From Parafrigoribacterium mesophilum (GTDB taxonomy: Bacteria > Actinomycetota > Actinomycetes > Actinomycetales > Microbacteriaceae), in the NCBI RefSeq assembly GCF_039652555.1, contig NZ_JBDJAF010000003.1:186001-250000 (forward strand): a DNA stretch of 64,000 bases. Reading direction: 5' to 3'. Below are positions 8,211 to 15,498 of the stretch, one piece after another. Numbering within the stretch: the first letter of the stretch is position 1; every line of letters starts with the position of its first letter. Position numbers and translations under genes: made by a program. The notes below the pieces were generated by a model. It saw only the letters and a program-made list of their open reading frames with translations, searched no databases and was not told the origin of the DNA.

Positions 8211-9317
8211 TTAGCTCTTCGCCTGCTTGCGCCACTTGATGCCCGCGTTGATGAAACCGTCCAGGTCACCGTCGAACACGTTGGACGGGTTGTTCACCTC
8301 GTACTCGGTGCGCAAGTCTTTCACCATTTGGTAGGGGGCAAGCACGTAACTGCGCATTTGGTCGCCCCAGCTGGCGGTGATGGTGCCGGCCAGTTCCTTC
8401 TTTGTGGCCGCCTCCTGCTCGTGCTGCAGCACGAGCAGCCGCGATTGCAGCACGCGCATCGCCGCCGCCCGGTTCTGGATCTGGCTCTTCTCGTTCTGCA
8501 TCGACACGACGGTGCCGGTCGGGATGTGCGTGATCCGCACGGCGGAGTCGGTGGTGTTCACCGATTGTCCGCCGGGCCCGGAAGAGCGGAACACGTCCAC
8601 CCGGATGTCGCCCTCCGGAATGTCGATCGCCTCGGTCTCCTCCATCAGCGGGATGACCTCCACCGCGGCGAAGCTGGTCTGCCGCTTGCCCGCCGAGTTG
8701 AACGGGCTCATCCGCACCAGGCGGTGCGTTCCTGCCTCAACGCTGAGCGTGCCGAACGCGTACGGGGCGTCGAGCTCGATGGTGGTGGACTTGATGCCGG
8801 CCTCTTCGGCGTAGCTGGTGTCCAGCACTGTGGCCTTGTAGCGGTGCTGTTCCGCCCAGCGTAGGTACATCCGCTGCAGCATCTCCGCGAAGTCGGCGGC
8901 GTCCACGCCGCCCGCGCCGGCCCGGATGGTGATCACGGCGGGCCGGGCATCCCATTCGCCGTTGAGCAGGGTCTGGATCTCGAGCTCACCGAGGACTTTC
9001 TGCACGCTGGCCAATTCGGTGCGCACCTCGTGCGCGGCGGCCTCGTCGGACTCCTCGTTGGCCAGTTGGGCGAGCACCTCGAGGTCATCCAGACGGTGCT
9101 CGATGCTCTCGATCTTCGCCAACTCCGCTTGCCGGTGCGAGAGGTCGCTGGTGATCTTCTGCGCCTTGTCGGTGTCATCCCACAGATCCGGGACGCCCGC
9201 CTGCCGGCTCAGTTCGGCGATCTCGGCCTTCAGCCGCTCGACGCCGATGACCGCGCGGATGTCCGCAAAAGTCGCGCGAAGGGCAGCAATCTGCCCCGAA
9301 ATATCCAGCTCATCCAT
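8211..9317 (-). CDS. prfB: Peptide chain release factor 2
   Basis: A 368-residue class I release factor that terminates translation at UGA and UAA. The stop-codon-reading tripeptide SPF is present (VRMSPFNSAGKR), and the GGQ motif that triggers hydrolysis is in SSGPGGQSVNTTDSAVRI. The N-terminal helical domain covers about residues 1-110. The frame is continuous from ATG, so the +1 programmed frameshift of E. coli prfB is absent here. It heads the prfB-ftsE-ftsX-smpB-ssrA series. Confidence 0.96.
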   Translation of the reverse strand: MDELDISGQIAALRATFADIRAVIGVERLKAEIAELSRQAGVPDLWDDTDKAQKITSDLSHRQAELAKIESIEHRLDDLEVLAQLANEESDEAAAHEVRTELASVQKVLGELEIQTLLNGEWDARPAVITIRAGAGGVDAADFAEMLQRMYLRWAEQHRYKATVLDTSYAEEAGIKSTTIELDAPYAFGTLSVEAGTHRLVRMSPFNSAGKRQTSFAAVEVIPLMEETEAIDIPEGDIRVDVFRSSGPGGQSVNTTDSAVRITHIPTGTVVSMQNEKSQIQNRAAAMRVLQSRLLVLQHEQEAATKKELAGTITASWGDQMRSYVLAPYQMVKDLRTEYEVNNPSNVFDGDLDGFINAGIKWRKQAKS

Positions 9318-9358
9318 TTGCTCCAGCCTACTTTGCTCCCGCCCCTCCCCCCGTCCTG

Positions 9359-9443
9359 ACCCGTTTCAAGGACTTTCTGTCGTGACCGGCTCCCTGCATC
9401 GGGAAGCAGGGCCCTCGGTGACAGTTTTTCCTTGAAACGGGTT
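9359..9443. repeat. Palindromic dispersed element, copy 1
   Basis: Outer arms ACCCGTTTCAAGGA (from 9359) and TCCTTGAAACGGGT (to 9442) are perfect inverses over 14 bp, continuing with CTGTC/GACAG after four mismatches, so each arm is about 23 bp. Inside is a second hairpin CCCTGC...GCAGGG. The same architecture with the same outer arms recurs at 27939-28020, which marks it as a dispersed intergenic repeat. It lies between the divergent prfB and MFS genes. Possible roles are an mRNA stabiliser or a bidirectional attenuator; none is shown. Confidence 0.7.
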
Positions 9444-9479
9444 AAGGACGGGGCGGGGACACGGCCCTAGAGTTGACGG

Positions 9480-10727
9480 GTGACGAGTACGCCCGAGCGG
9501 CCTTTCAGCCTGCGTTCGGTGGCGTTGGCCGCGTTTTTGCCCACACTGGTGTTTGCGATCGGCGAGGGTGCGATCATCCCGATCATCCCGGTCGTCGCAC
9601 ACAACCTGGGCGCAACGCTCGCCGTCGCCGGTTTCATCGCGGCGATGATCATGGTCGGCGAACTGCTCGGCGACATCCCCAGCGGCTGGATCGTCAGCCG
9701 GATCGGCGAGCGGACCGCGATGATCAGCGCGTCGTTCCTTTCCATCGCCGGGCTGGTCACCGCGATGGTTGCGCCGAACCCGTGGTTGCTGGCATTCGGC
9801 ATCCTGCTGGTGGGGCTCGCGACCGCCGTGTTCGCGCTGGCCCGGCATGCCTTCATGACCAGTTACGTACCGGTCGCCTACCGGGCCAGGGCGCTGTCCT
9901 CGCTCGGTGGCACCTTCCGGTTCGGCTACTTCATCGGCCCGTTCATCAGCGCCGCGGTGATTCACCTCTCCGGCACCTCCCAGTCGGTGTTCTGGATCCA
10001 CATCGGCGCGTGCCTGGTTGCGGCCGTGATCCTGCTGCTGTTGCCCGACCCGGCGGCGACCTTCGGCACCTCGCGCAGCAGGCCTCACGAGGATGAGAAA
10101 TTCATCACTCGGCAGGCGAACGGCCTGTTCCACACCATCTGGTCATCCCGCGGCGTGCTCGTGAAGCTCGGCGGCGGCGCGGCACTGATCGGTGCGCTGC
10201 GGGCCAGTCGGCAGGTGATCCTGCCGCTGTGGGCGGTGAGCATCGGCATCAGCGACGCGAACACCGCGTTGATCATCGGCGTGGCCGGCGGGGTTGACTT
10301 CGCGCTGTTCTATGCCAGCGGGCAGATCATGGACCGATTCGGCCGGATGTGGACCGCCATCCCGTCCATGGTCGGCTTGGGCGCCGGCCACATCGTCCTC
10401 GCGTTCACCCATGACGTTCCCGGCCGGGTGGTCTGGTTCATCGGCGTCGCGATCCTGCTCTCGCTGGCCAACGGGATCGGCAGCGGGCTTCTGATGACCC
10501 TCGGCGCCGACCTGGCCGACAAGTCCGACCCGGCGCCGTTCCTGGGCGCCTGGCGGTTCACCTCGGATGCCGGCAGTGCCGCCGCTCCCCTGGCGGTCGC
10601 CCTCATCACGGCGCTGGCCTCGGTCGCGATCGCCAGCAGCATCATGGGTGCGTTTGGTCTCCTCGGCGCCGGGATCCTCGCGCGGTACCTGCCGCGGTAT
10701 CTTCCCCGGCCGCCAGCAACTCGGTGA
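9480..10727 (+). CDS. MFS transporter (12-TM)
   Basis: A 415-residue major facilitator. The N-half opens FLPTLVFAIGEGAIIPIIPVVA, with GDIPSGWIVSRIGER as the motif A region between helices 2 and 3. A conserved membrane pattern continues in the C-half (SGQIMDRFGRMWTAIPSM, a motif A repeat). Substrate is unknown. The GTG start has no strong Shine-Dalgarno and follows the palindromic repeat by 36 bp. The 3' end overlaps the convergent NmrA-like gene by 86 bp. Both frames look genuine up to their stops. Confidence 0.83.
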   Translation: MTSTPERPFSLRSVALAAFLPTLVFAIGEGAIIPIIPVVAHNLGATLAVAGFIAAMIMVGELLGDIPSGWIVSRIGERTAMISASFLSIAGLVTAMVAPNPWLLAFGILLVGLATAVFALARHAFMTSYVPVAYRARALSSLGGTFRFGYFIGPFISAAVIHLSGTSQSVFWIHIGACLVAAVILLLLPDPAATFGTSRSRPHEDEKFITRQANGLFHTIWSSRGVLVKLGGGAALIGALRASRQVILPLWAVSIGISDANTALIIGVAGGVDFALFYASGQIMDRFGRMWTAIPSMVGLGAGHIVLAFTHDVPGRVVWFIGVAILLSLANGIGSGLLMTLGADLADKSDPAPFLGAWRFTSDAGSAAAPLAVALITALASVAIASSIMGAFGLLGAGILARYLPRYLPRPPATR

Positions 10728-11571
10728 TCGAGGTCGATGGGAGCTCCGGATGCGCCAGCCGGAACGCGCCGTCCGCGCTCGGCAGCGGCTCACGGTCCAT
10801 CACCAGGGCCGCCTTGGCTTGGCGGGCCAACTGCGGTTGCACCCAGCCAAGCGATGCCATCACCTTCAGCATTGCGGGCGGAATGTGACGCGGTGGACCG
10901 GTCCTTCCAGCAGTGTCCTGAACGGCCTCGGCCAGCCTGGTGAAGGTCCACCGGTCCGGTCCGGCGATCTCGATCGCACTGCCGCGTAACGACTCGTCGA
11001 GAAGCGCGATCGCCACCGCCTGGGCGACGTCGTCCACCGAGACAAACTGAATGGGCTGCTGGCCCTGTCCGAATACCAGCGGCCTGCCGCCGCGCGCCGC
11101 CGTCTGTTGCATCAGCTCAATCCACAACTGGGCGAATGCGACGGCGCGCACGATGGTCCACGACGACGAGACGGTGCGCAGGTGCTGCTCGGCGGCGGCC
11201 TTCATCCGGGACAGTTCGAGCGGGCTGTCGGGGGCGGCGCCGACAACGGACATCATGACGACGGATGCGCCGGCGTGCTCGGCCGCCTCGACGAGATTGC
11301 GGTTGCCGTCCCGATCGACCGACGCCGGAGAGATCCCGCGGTGGCCGACGAACCCGTGCATCGCCGACAGCACCGTGTCCACGCCGTCCATCGCGCTCGT
11401 CAGGTCGGCCGCCCGCCTGACGTCGCCGCGCGCGACCTCGACGCCGAGCGGTCGAAGCGGTGCGGCCCGCTCGACATCCCGGGTGAGCACGCGCACCTGG
11501 GCCCCGCGCTGCCGGAGCAGTTCGACCACGAGCCGGCCGAGACGACCGGTGCCGCCGGCGACGAGAATCAC
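10642..11571 (-). CDS. NAD(P)-binding NmrA-like reductase (atypical SDR)
   Basis: A 309-residue Rossmann protein beginning VILVAGGTGRLGRLVVELL, an extended/atypical SDR glycine motif (GGTGxxG). It resembles the NmrA/YbjT type, which binds NAD(P) and may sense redox state or reduce small carbonyls. The classical YxxxK pair is not evident. GTG at 11571 follows GGGGGAGA at a good distance and overlaps the preceding gene's stop by 4 bp (GTGA), so I reject the longer in-frame start at 11664. The two genes form an operon. The 3' end overlaps the MFS gene antisense by 86 bp. Confidence 0.8.
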   Translation of the reverse strand: MILVAGGTGRLGRLVVELLRQRGAQVRVLTRDVERAAPLRPLGVEVARGDVRRAADLTSAMDGVDTVLSAMHGFVGHRGISPASVDRDGNRNLVEAAEHAGASVVMMSVVGAAPDSPLELSRMKAAAEQHLRTVSSSWTIVRAVAFAQLWIELMQQTAARGGRPLVFGQGQQPIQFVSVDDVAQAVAIALLDESLRGSAIEIAGPDRWTFTRLAEAVQDTAGRTGPPRHIPPAMLKVMASLGWVQPQLARQAKAALVMDREPLPSADGAFRLAHPELPSTSITELLAAGEDTAAGTARGSRRRGDQTHP

Positions 11572-11999
11572 GAACTCTCCCCCGGCGCCCTGACGAACTG
11601 CTCGCGAACCGCCTGATTGATGTCGCCGCCTTCCGTGACCGGTTCCAGGTAGAATCGCGCCCATTGGATCAGGCCGGCCGTGATGCCCAAGATGACGATG
11701 CCGGCCATGGCGTGCTCACCGCCGTCCAGACGGGTGCCACGCTGCTCCCACTCGGTCCACACGGTGTCGCCGTCGACCACGGTGCGCACCAGCGTGGAAC
11801 GCAGGTCCGGCACGAAACGCAGGATCTGTTCCCAGTTCGCTCGCACCTGGTCGCTGCCGGTGAAACTCCGAGACGGGTGGGCGGGGGTCTCGTTACGGTA
11901 GTCGGTGGCGAAACACGCCACCATTGCGGCGAGATCGTGCTCGTTGGTGGCGTTCACCAGGCGCTGCACGACATCGAGCGGCGCATCCGTGTCTGCCAT
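11568..11999 (-). CDS. SnoaL-like / NTF2-family protein
   Basis: A 143-residue cone-fold protein. It shows VVQRLVNATNEHDLAAMVACF and FTGSDQVRANWEQILRFVPDL, the usual SnoaL-like pattern in which a small alpha+beta barrel binds a hydrophobic ligand. Members may be isomerases, cyclases or binding proteins; no specific function can be assigned. GGAGGTAGCC precedes the ATG. It is translationally coupled to the NmrA-like reductase, suggesting the two act on the same small molecule or respond to the same inducer. Confidence 0.78.
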   Translation of the reverse strand: MADTDAPLDVVQRLVNATNEHDLAAMVACFATDYRNETPAHPSRSFTGSDQVRANWEQILRFVPDLRSTLVRTVVDGDTVWTEWEQRGTRLDGGEHAMAGIVILGITAGLIQWARFYLEPVTEGGDINQAVREQFVRAPGESS

Positions 12000-12028
12000 G
12001 GCTACCTCCCGCGGCAGTGTCGAGACAG

Positions 12029-12079
12029 CGAAACTGTTTCGAACAGGGCAAGTGTGAACCGCACCAGACGGACTGTCAA
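12029..12079 (-). promoter_or_regulatory. Candidate promoter with TetR-type operator for the SnoaL/NmrA operon
   Basis: On the minus strand TTGACA (12079-12074) is followed after 17 bp by CACACT (12056-12051), a good -35 with a weak -10. Just downstream, CGAAACTGTTTCG (12029-12041) is a perfect palindrome with 6-bp arms about one base. GAAAC-N-GTTTC palindromes are common TetR-family operators. No TetR gene is adjacent. Confidence 0.45.
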
Positions 12080-12151
12080 GGGTCCGGCACGGTTACGATT
12101 CTGAGATCTTTTTCAATCGCCGTTCCCGCTGTTCGTCGACCGGGAGCGATG

Positions 12152-12230
12152 AGAAGAACACCGCGATTAAGAGAACACCGCGGTCAAGAGAACACCGCGG
12201 TCAAGAGAACACCGCGTCAAGAGAACACGG
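12152..12230. repeat. 17-bp tandem repeat at the 3' end of the TadG gene
   Basis: The unit AAGAGAACACCGCGGTC is repeated about 4.5 times: 12152-12168 diverged, 12169-12185 and 12186-12202 identical, 12203-12218 one base short, then a partial copy in the coding end. The reverse complement of the unit includes the gene's last codons and its TGA, so the 3' terminus of the gene has been duplicated in tandem. It fills part of the 217-bp gap between the TadG and SnoaL genes. Confidence 0.85.
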
Positions 12231-12696
12231 ACCGCGCCACCGAGGTGGCGTCGATGCGGATGCCGTCCGGCACCAGCAGGGAGACCAGCGGCGGCCGCCA
12301 ATACGCGGACAGTTGCACAGTGGCGCTTTCCCCGTCGACGGATTCGGCACGTTCGACCACGAGCTCCTTGAGGCTGTCGCCCGGAATCGTCTGAAGGTAC
12401 TCGTCGACGGCGGCCGCGACATCGGCCGAGCGCAGAGTCGGGCGCGGCCCTTGCGGGGTCAGCGTGACCGCATCCAGCGCGAACGCCTCGGCGCCGACCA
12501 GCGCCGCGCCGTCGGCGACGCCGAGCAGCCGCTTGCGTTCCAGGTAAAGCGACGTGGCGGCCACTACCAGCAGGATGAGCACCAGGGCCACGAAGCCGTA
12601 GAAGATGGTGAGCAGCAGCGTGGAGCCGTCCTCGTCACCCAATTGCCAGGCAGTGCCGGGCCTGGGCCGTCCGCGCGCACGGGTTCGTGTCGTCAT
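12217..12696 (-). CDS. TadG-like pilus assembly / pseudopilin-like protein
   Basis: A 159-residue protein with a charged N-terminus (RTRARGRPRPG), the motif LGDEDGSTLLLTIFYGFVAL and a single long membrane helix (about residues 27-55). An extracellular domain follows, including VADGAALVGAEAFA, typical of the Flp-pilus TadE/TadG-like helical stretch with its conserved DxAALAGA. It is expected to sit in the membrane and act in tad pilus assembly. ATG at 12696 overlaps the previous stop by 4 bp, so the long upstream extension of the frame is rejected. It is the last gene of the tad operon, and its end overlaps the tandem repeat. Confidence 0.78.
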   Translation of the reverse strand: MTTRTRARGRPRPGTAWQLGDEDGSTLLLTIFYGFVALVLILLVVAATSLYLERKRLLGVADGAALVGAEAFALDAVTLTPQGPRPTLRSADVAAAVDEYLQTIPGDSLKELVVERAESVDGESATVQLSAYWRPPLVSLLVPDGIRIDATSVARSVFS

Positions 12697-13145
12697 CCTC
12701 CGCTCCAAAATCGTGACACCTGCTCGGTGGCACCGGAGTGCACTGGCACCCCGAGCGGCGTGCCGTCGGTCAGCACGGCCGGCAGCACCGGAAGCGGGAC
12801 CGTCATGGCCACGGTGATTGTCACCCTGCTCAGGCGGGTCAGGCAGTCGTCGGGGCGCGGTGCGCAACTGACCGCCACCGCCGCGTCGCCGGCATCCAGC
12901 CCGTAATCCGCGAGCGCGAAGCGCACCGCCAGCTCGGCCTGCTCCCGCGCTTCCGGAAGGGTGTCGGCTTGCACGAACACGCGCACCGCCTGCCGGGCGG
13001 CTCCCTCCACGGCGAACGCCCCACCCTGAATCGCGGCCATGGACAGCACCAGATACACCAGCGGCACCAGCAGGATCAGTCCGGCGGTGATGAACTCGAG
13101 CGTCGCGGTGCCGTCGTCCTCACTCCAGCGACTCCACCGCGGCAT
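12693..13145 (-). CDS. TadE-family protein
   Basis: A 150-residue TadE-like pseudopilin. The N-terminal DDGTATLEFITAGLILLVPLVY contains the TadE hallmark of a small residue, A-x-x-E-F, then a hydrophobic helix. The helix is followed by an EGAARQAVRVF segment and an extracellular C-terminal part with two cysteines. These membrane proteins are thought to support assembly of Flp-type pili. The start overlaps the upstream TadE gene by 26 bp, and the end overlaps the TadG-like gene by 4 bp. Confidence 0.85.
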   Translation of the reverse strand: MPRWSRWSEDDGTATLEFITAGLILLVPLVYLVLSMAAIQGGAFAVEGAARQAVRVFVQADTLPEAREQAELAVRFALADYGLDAGDAAVAVSCAPRPDDCLTRLSRVTITVAMTVPLPVLPAVLTDGTPLGVPVHSGATEQVSRFWSGG

Positions 13146-13512
13146 GGCCCTGTACCTCCATCCCCTGCTCGATGCCGAGAAGCCCGATGAGCGGCAACGG
13201 CGCGCGCACGGTGATCACAGCGGCGGCGGTGCCAAGATGGTGTTCGTAGGATGCGTCGATATCGTCGGCGTAACTGGTACCCAGCGCGAGGGTGATCAGG
13301 TCCCTGGTGCGTTGCACGCCGTCATCGAGCCCGTTGTCGGCCAGAGCGGCGTAGCGGGCTCCTTCCGCGGCCGCGTCCAGCACGGTGTTGCGAATGAGGA
13401 GGGCGAGTCCGAGTTGGATGACGCCCAGCGTGAGCACGGTGAGCAGCGCCCCGACCAGCACGAAGTCGACGGTGGCATCGCCGTCCTGGCCGTGCAGCAG
13501 CCGCCGCGGCAT
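13120..13512 (-). CDS. TadE-family protein (first copy)
   Basis: A 130-residue TadE-like protein with QDGDATVDFVLVGALLTVLTLGVIQ near the N-terminus: one hydrophobic helix preceded by a glycine and with Asp in place of the usual Glu before Phe. AAAEGARYAALAD is the conserved post-helix block. It lies 4 bp after the small pilin-like gene and overlaps the next TadE gene by 26 bp. Confidence 0.83.
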   Translation of the reverse strand: MPRRLLHGQDGDATVDFVLVGALLTVLTLGVIQLGLALLIRNTVLDAAAEGARYAALADNGLDDGVQRTRDLITLALGTSYADDIDASYEHHLGTAAAVITVRAPLPLIGLLGIEQGMEVQGHAAVESLE

Positions 13513-13516
13513 GGTG

Positions 13517-13681
13517 TCAGAATCCGGTCACGCGTTCGATGGCCTGTTGGAACACGTTGCTGAGGGCGGGCCCGGCGAGGCTCCAGATGATGATCACCAG
13601 CCCAGCGGTCATCAGGGTGATGAGTACCCACCCGGGGACGTCGCCCCGGTCGTTGCGGAACAGCCGCCTGAATGCGGTCAT
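13517..13681 (-). CDS. Small pilin-like membrane protein of the tad operon (54 aa)
   Basis: The 54-residue protein has a basic N-terminus (FRRLFRNDRGD), one hydrophobic helix (GWVLITLMTAGLVIIIWSL) and a short amphipathic tail (LSNVFQQAIERVTGF). AAGGAAGGG precedes the ATG at about 8 bases. Size, basic-Gly-hydrophobic layout and position between tadC and the TadE genes fit the major Flp pilin or its actinobacterial stand-in. However, the classical Glu-Tyr pair after the cleavage glycine is replaced by DVPGW. Prepilin processing here is therefore uncertain. Confidence 0.75.
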   Translation of the reverse strand: MTAFRRLFRNDRGDVPGWVLITLMTAGLVIIIWSLAGPALSNVFQQAIERVTGF

Positions 13682-13702
13682 GGTCGATTCCCTTCCTTGG
13701 AG

Positions 13703-14641
13703 CTAGAAGCCGAACTGCAGCACGAAGATGCCGGGAAAAATCGCGAACACGATGGTGGTCGGCAGGATCAGGAAGACCAGTGGCAGCATCATGGCCACCT
13801 CCTTCGTGCCGGCGCTCTCCAGCAGTTGCCGTTTCGCGTCATCGCGTGCGTCCTGCGCCTGGGCGCGCAGCACTTCGGCCAGTGGCGTGCCGCGCTCGAG
13901 TGCCCCGGTGATTTGCTCCACACAACGGGTCAACGCCGGCAACCGCACCCCGTCGGCGAGGGCGCTCAAGGAGGACGCGAGCGGTAATCCGGTGTTGACT
14001 GCGGTCACCACGCTCGCCAGCTCCGCCGCGAGCTCGCCGCGGCCGACCCGCGCAACTCGGCGCAGCGCGTCGAGGATGCCTTCACCGGCGGAGAGGCTCA
14101 GCGTCAAGAATTCCAGCACGGTCGGCAGTTCGCTGGCCATCCGACGGATGCGACCGGCTGCGCGGTGTTGCAAGAGCCGATCCCAGAGCAGGATCCCAGC
14201 CAGTCCGCACGCCAGCACGAGTGCGAGTTGCAGCGGGATCGGTTGTTCGTGGACCCGGGAGAGGGCGAAGCCCAGCAGTACGCCAACGCCGACACCACAG
14301 ATGGCGACCACCAATTGGCGGGACCTGAAGCTCTCGACGGTCTCAGACGACCCGGCCTGCCTCAGCCGCACGCCAACGACGCCGGCGCCGCCGAGCGCCG
14401 CCGATAGCAGCGTCCTCCCCCGGGTGAACAGCGGCGAAAACAGTGCGCCGAACAGCGGCAGCGGGTCCACCGCACGGCGGGCAACCAGCGCCCGGGCACC
14501 CGCGGAGACATCGACCAGATACGGTGCCACCCGATGCATCAAGCGCGGCCGGCTCAATCTGGGCAGCATGCTCACCAGCGCCCACAGCCCCACACCCAGG
14601 GTGATGCCGCAGACCACGCCCCAGGCCGTGATGGAGTTCAT
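13703..14641 (-). CDS. tadC: Tad secretion membrane protein TadC (type II secretion F domain)
   Basis: A 312-residue integral membrane protein. Two N-terminal helices are followed by the T2SF/GspF domain around residues 150-300 (SELPTVLEFLTLSLSAGEGILDALRRVA) and C-terminal helices ending in PLVFLILPTTIVFAIFPGIF. It forms the inner-membrane platform for the TadA motor together with TadB. ATG overlaps the tadB stop by 4 bp. Confidence 0.87.
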   Translation of the reverse strand: MNSITAWGVVCGITLGVGLWALVSMLPRLSRPRLMHRVAPYLVDVSAGARALVARRAVDPLPLFGALFSPLFTRGRTLLSAALGGAGVVGVRLRQAGSSETVESFRSRQLVVAICGVGVGVLLGFALSRVHEQPIPLQLALVLACGLAGILLWDRLLQHRAAGRIRRMASELPTVLEFLTLSLSAGEGILDALRRVARVGRGELAAELASVVTAVNTGLPLASSLSALADGVRLPALTRCVEQITGALERGTPLAEVLRAQAQDARDDAKRQLLESAGTKEVAMMLPLVFLILPTTIVFAIFPGIFVLQFGF

Positions 14642-15498
14642 TGGAACCACCGCCGCTCCTCCGGCAGCCGACCGAGGGCGAGCATCAGCCGGTAGGCGAC
14701 GACACTCACGACCAGACCGGCAACGATCACGATGACTCCGGTTGGCGTGTTGTAGGCACTGGCCGCTTCGGTGCGGGTGGACAGCATGAGCAGGATGATC
14801 CACGGCGCTGCCACCCCGAGCCGGGCGGCGTTGACGATCCAGGACTGGCGCGCTTCGACCTCGGCGCGCATGGCGACCTCGCTCCGGAGCGATGCGGCCA
14901 GGTTGCGCAGCACGGTGGTCAGCTCGGTACCGCCGACCTCGCGGGACATCCGCAGCGTTTCCAGGATGCGATCGGCCACCGGATCGGCCAGCCGCGCCTT
15001 CACACCGTCCACGGCGACCTGGAAGTTGCCGGTGGCGACATAGTCGCGCTCGAACGCCGCGAAGTCCTCTCTGGTCGCCTCGGGGCCGAGGCGCGCGAGA
15101 GTGGTCACGCTGTCGGGAAGCGATAGCCCGCTGCGCACGGCGGAGACGAGGTGATCGACGGCATCCGGCCAGTTCCCCCGAGTGGCCCGGCGCCGATGCC
15201 GCGCCCGCCAATTGACCACCACGGTGGGCATTGTGGCGGCGACCAGACCGGCGGCCGCGGCCAGCGCCACGACCGGAACCAGCGCGAAGGTGGTGGCCGC
15301 GCCCACCGCGGCGACGATCAGTGACACCACGACGAGCAGAGGCATGCTGACGAAATGAAGGCCGGCCTGAGCGAGCCTGTCGTGGAAACCGCCGAAGAGT
15401 TGCCTGTCGCGGCGGCGGCGGCGTTCGGCGGGCCAGAGCAGCGGTGACAGGGTGAGCACGAGGCCAAGGCCGAGACCGCAGCCCAGCAGCAGAGTCAT
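14638..15498 (-). CDS. tadB: Tad secretion membrane protein TadB (type II secretion F domain)
   Basis: A 286-residue platform protein. N-terminal hydrophobic helices are followed by the GspF domain (WPDAVDHLVSAVRSGLSLPD and REVGGTELTTVLRNLAASLR) and closing helices with GVIVIVAGLVVSVVAYRLM. The start ATG at 15498 overlaps the tadA stop by 4 bp. An open frame continues upstream for 164 codons inside tadA but is only a shadow. It works with TadC at the membrane. Confidence 0.87.
   Translation of the reverse strand: MTLLLGCGLGLGLVLTLSPLLWPAERRRRRDRQLFGGFHDRLAQAGLHFVSMPLLVVVSLIVAAVGAATTFALVPVVALAAAAGLVAATMPTVVVNWRARHRRRATRGNWPDAVDHLVSAVRSGLSLPDSVTTLARLGPEATREDFAAFERDYVATGNFQVAVDGVKARLADPVADRILETLRMSREVGGTELTTVLRNLAASLRSEVAMRAEVEARQSWIVNAARLGVAAPWIILLMLSTRTEAASAYNTPTGVIVIVAGLVVSVVAYRLMLALGRLPEERRWFQ

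Noticed and set aside
8211..9317. Possible programmed frameshift in prfB.
   Set aside because: The frame is continuous from ATG to stop with no internal in-frame UGA near codon 25, so no frameshift is needed.
12152..12230. Tandem repeats considered as a CRISPR array.
   Set aside because: Units are contiguous 17-mers without spacers, and no cas genes are present.
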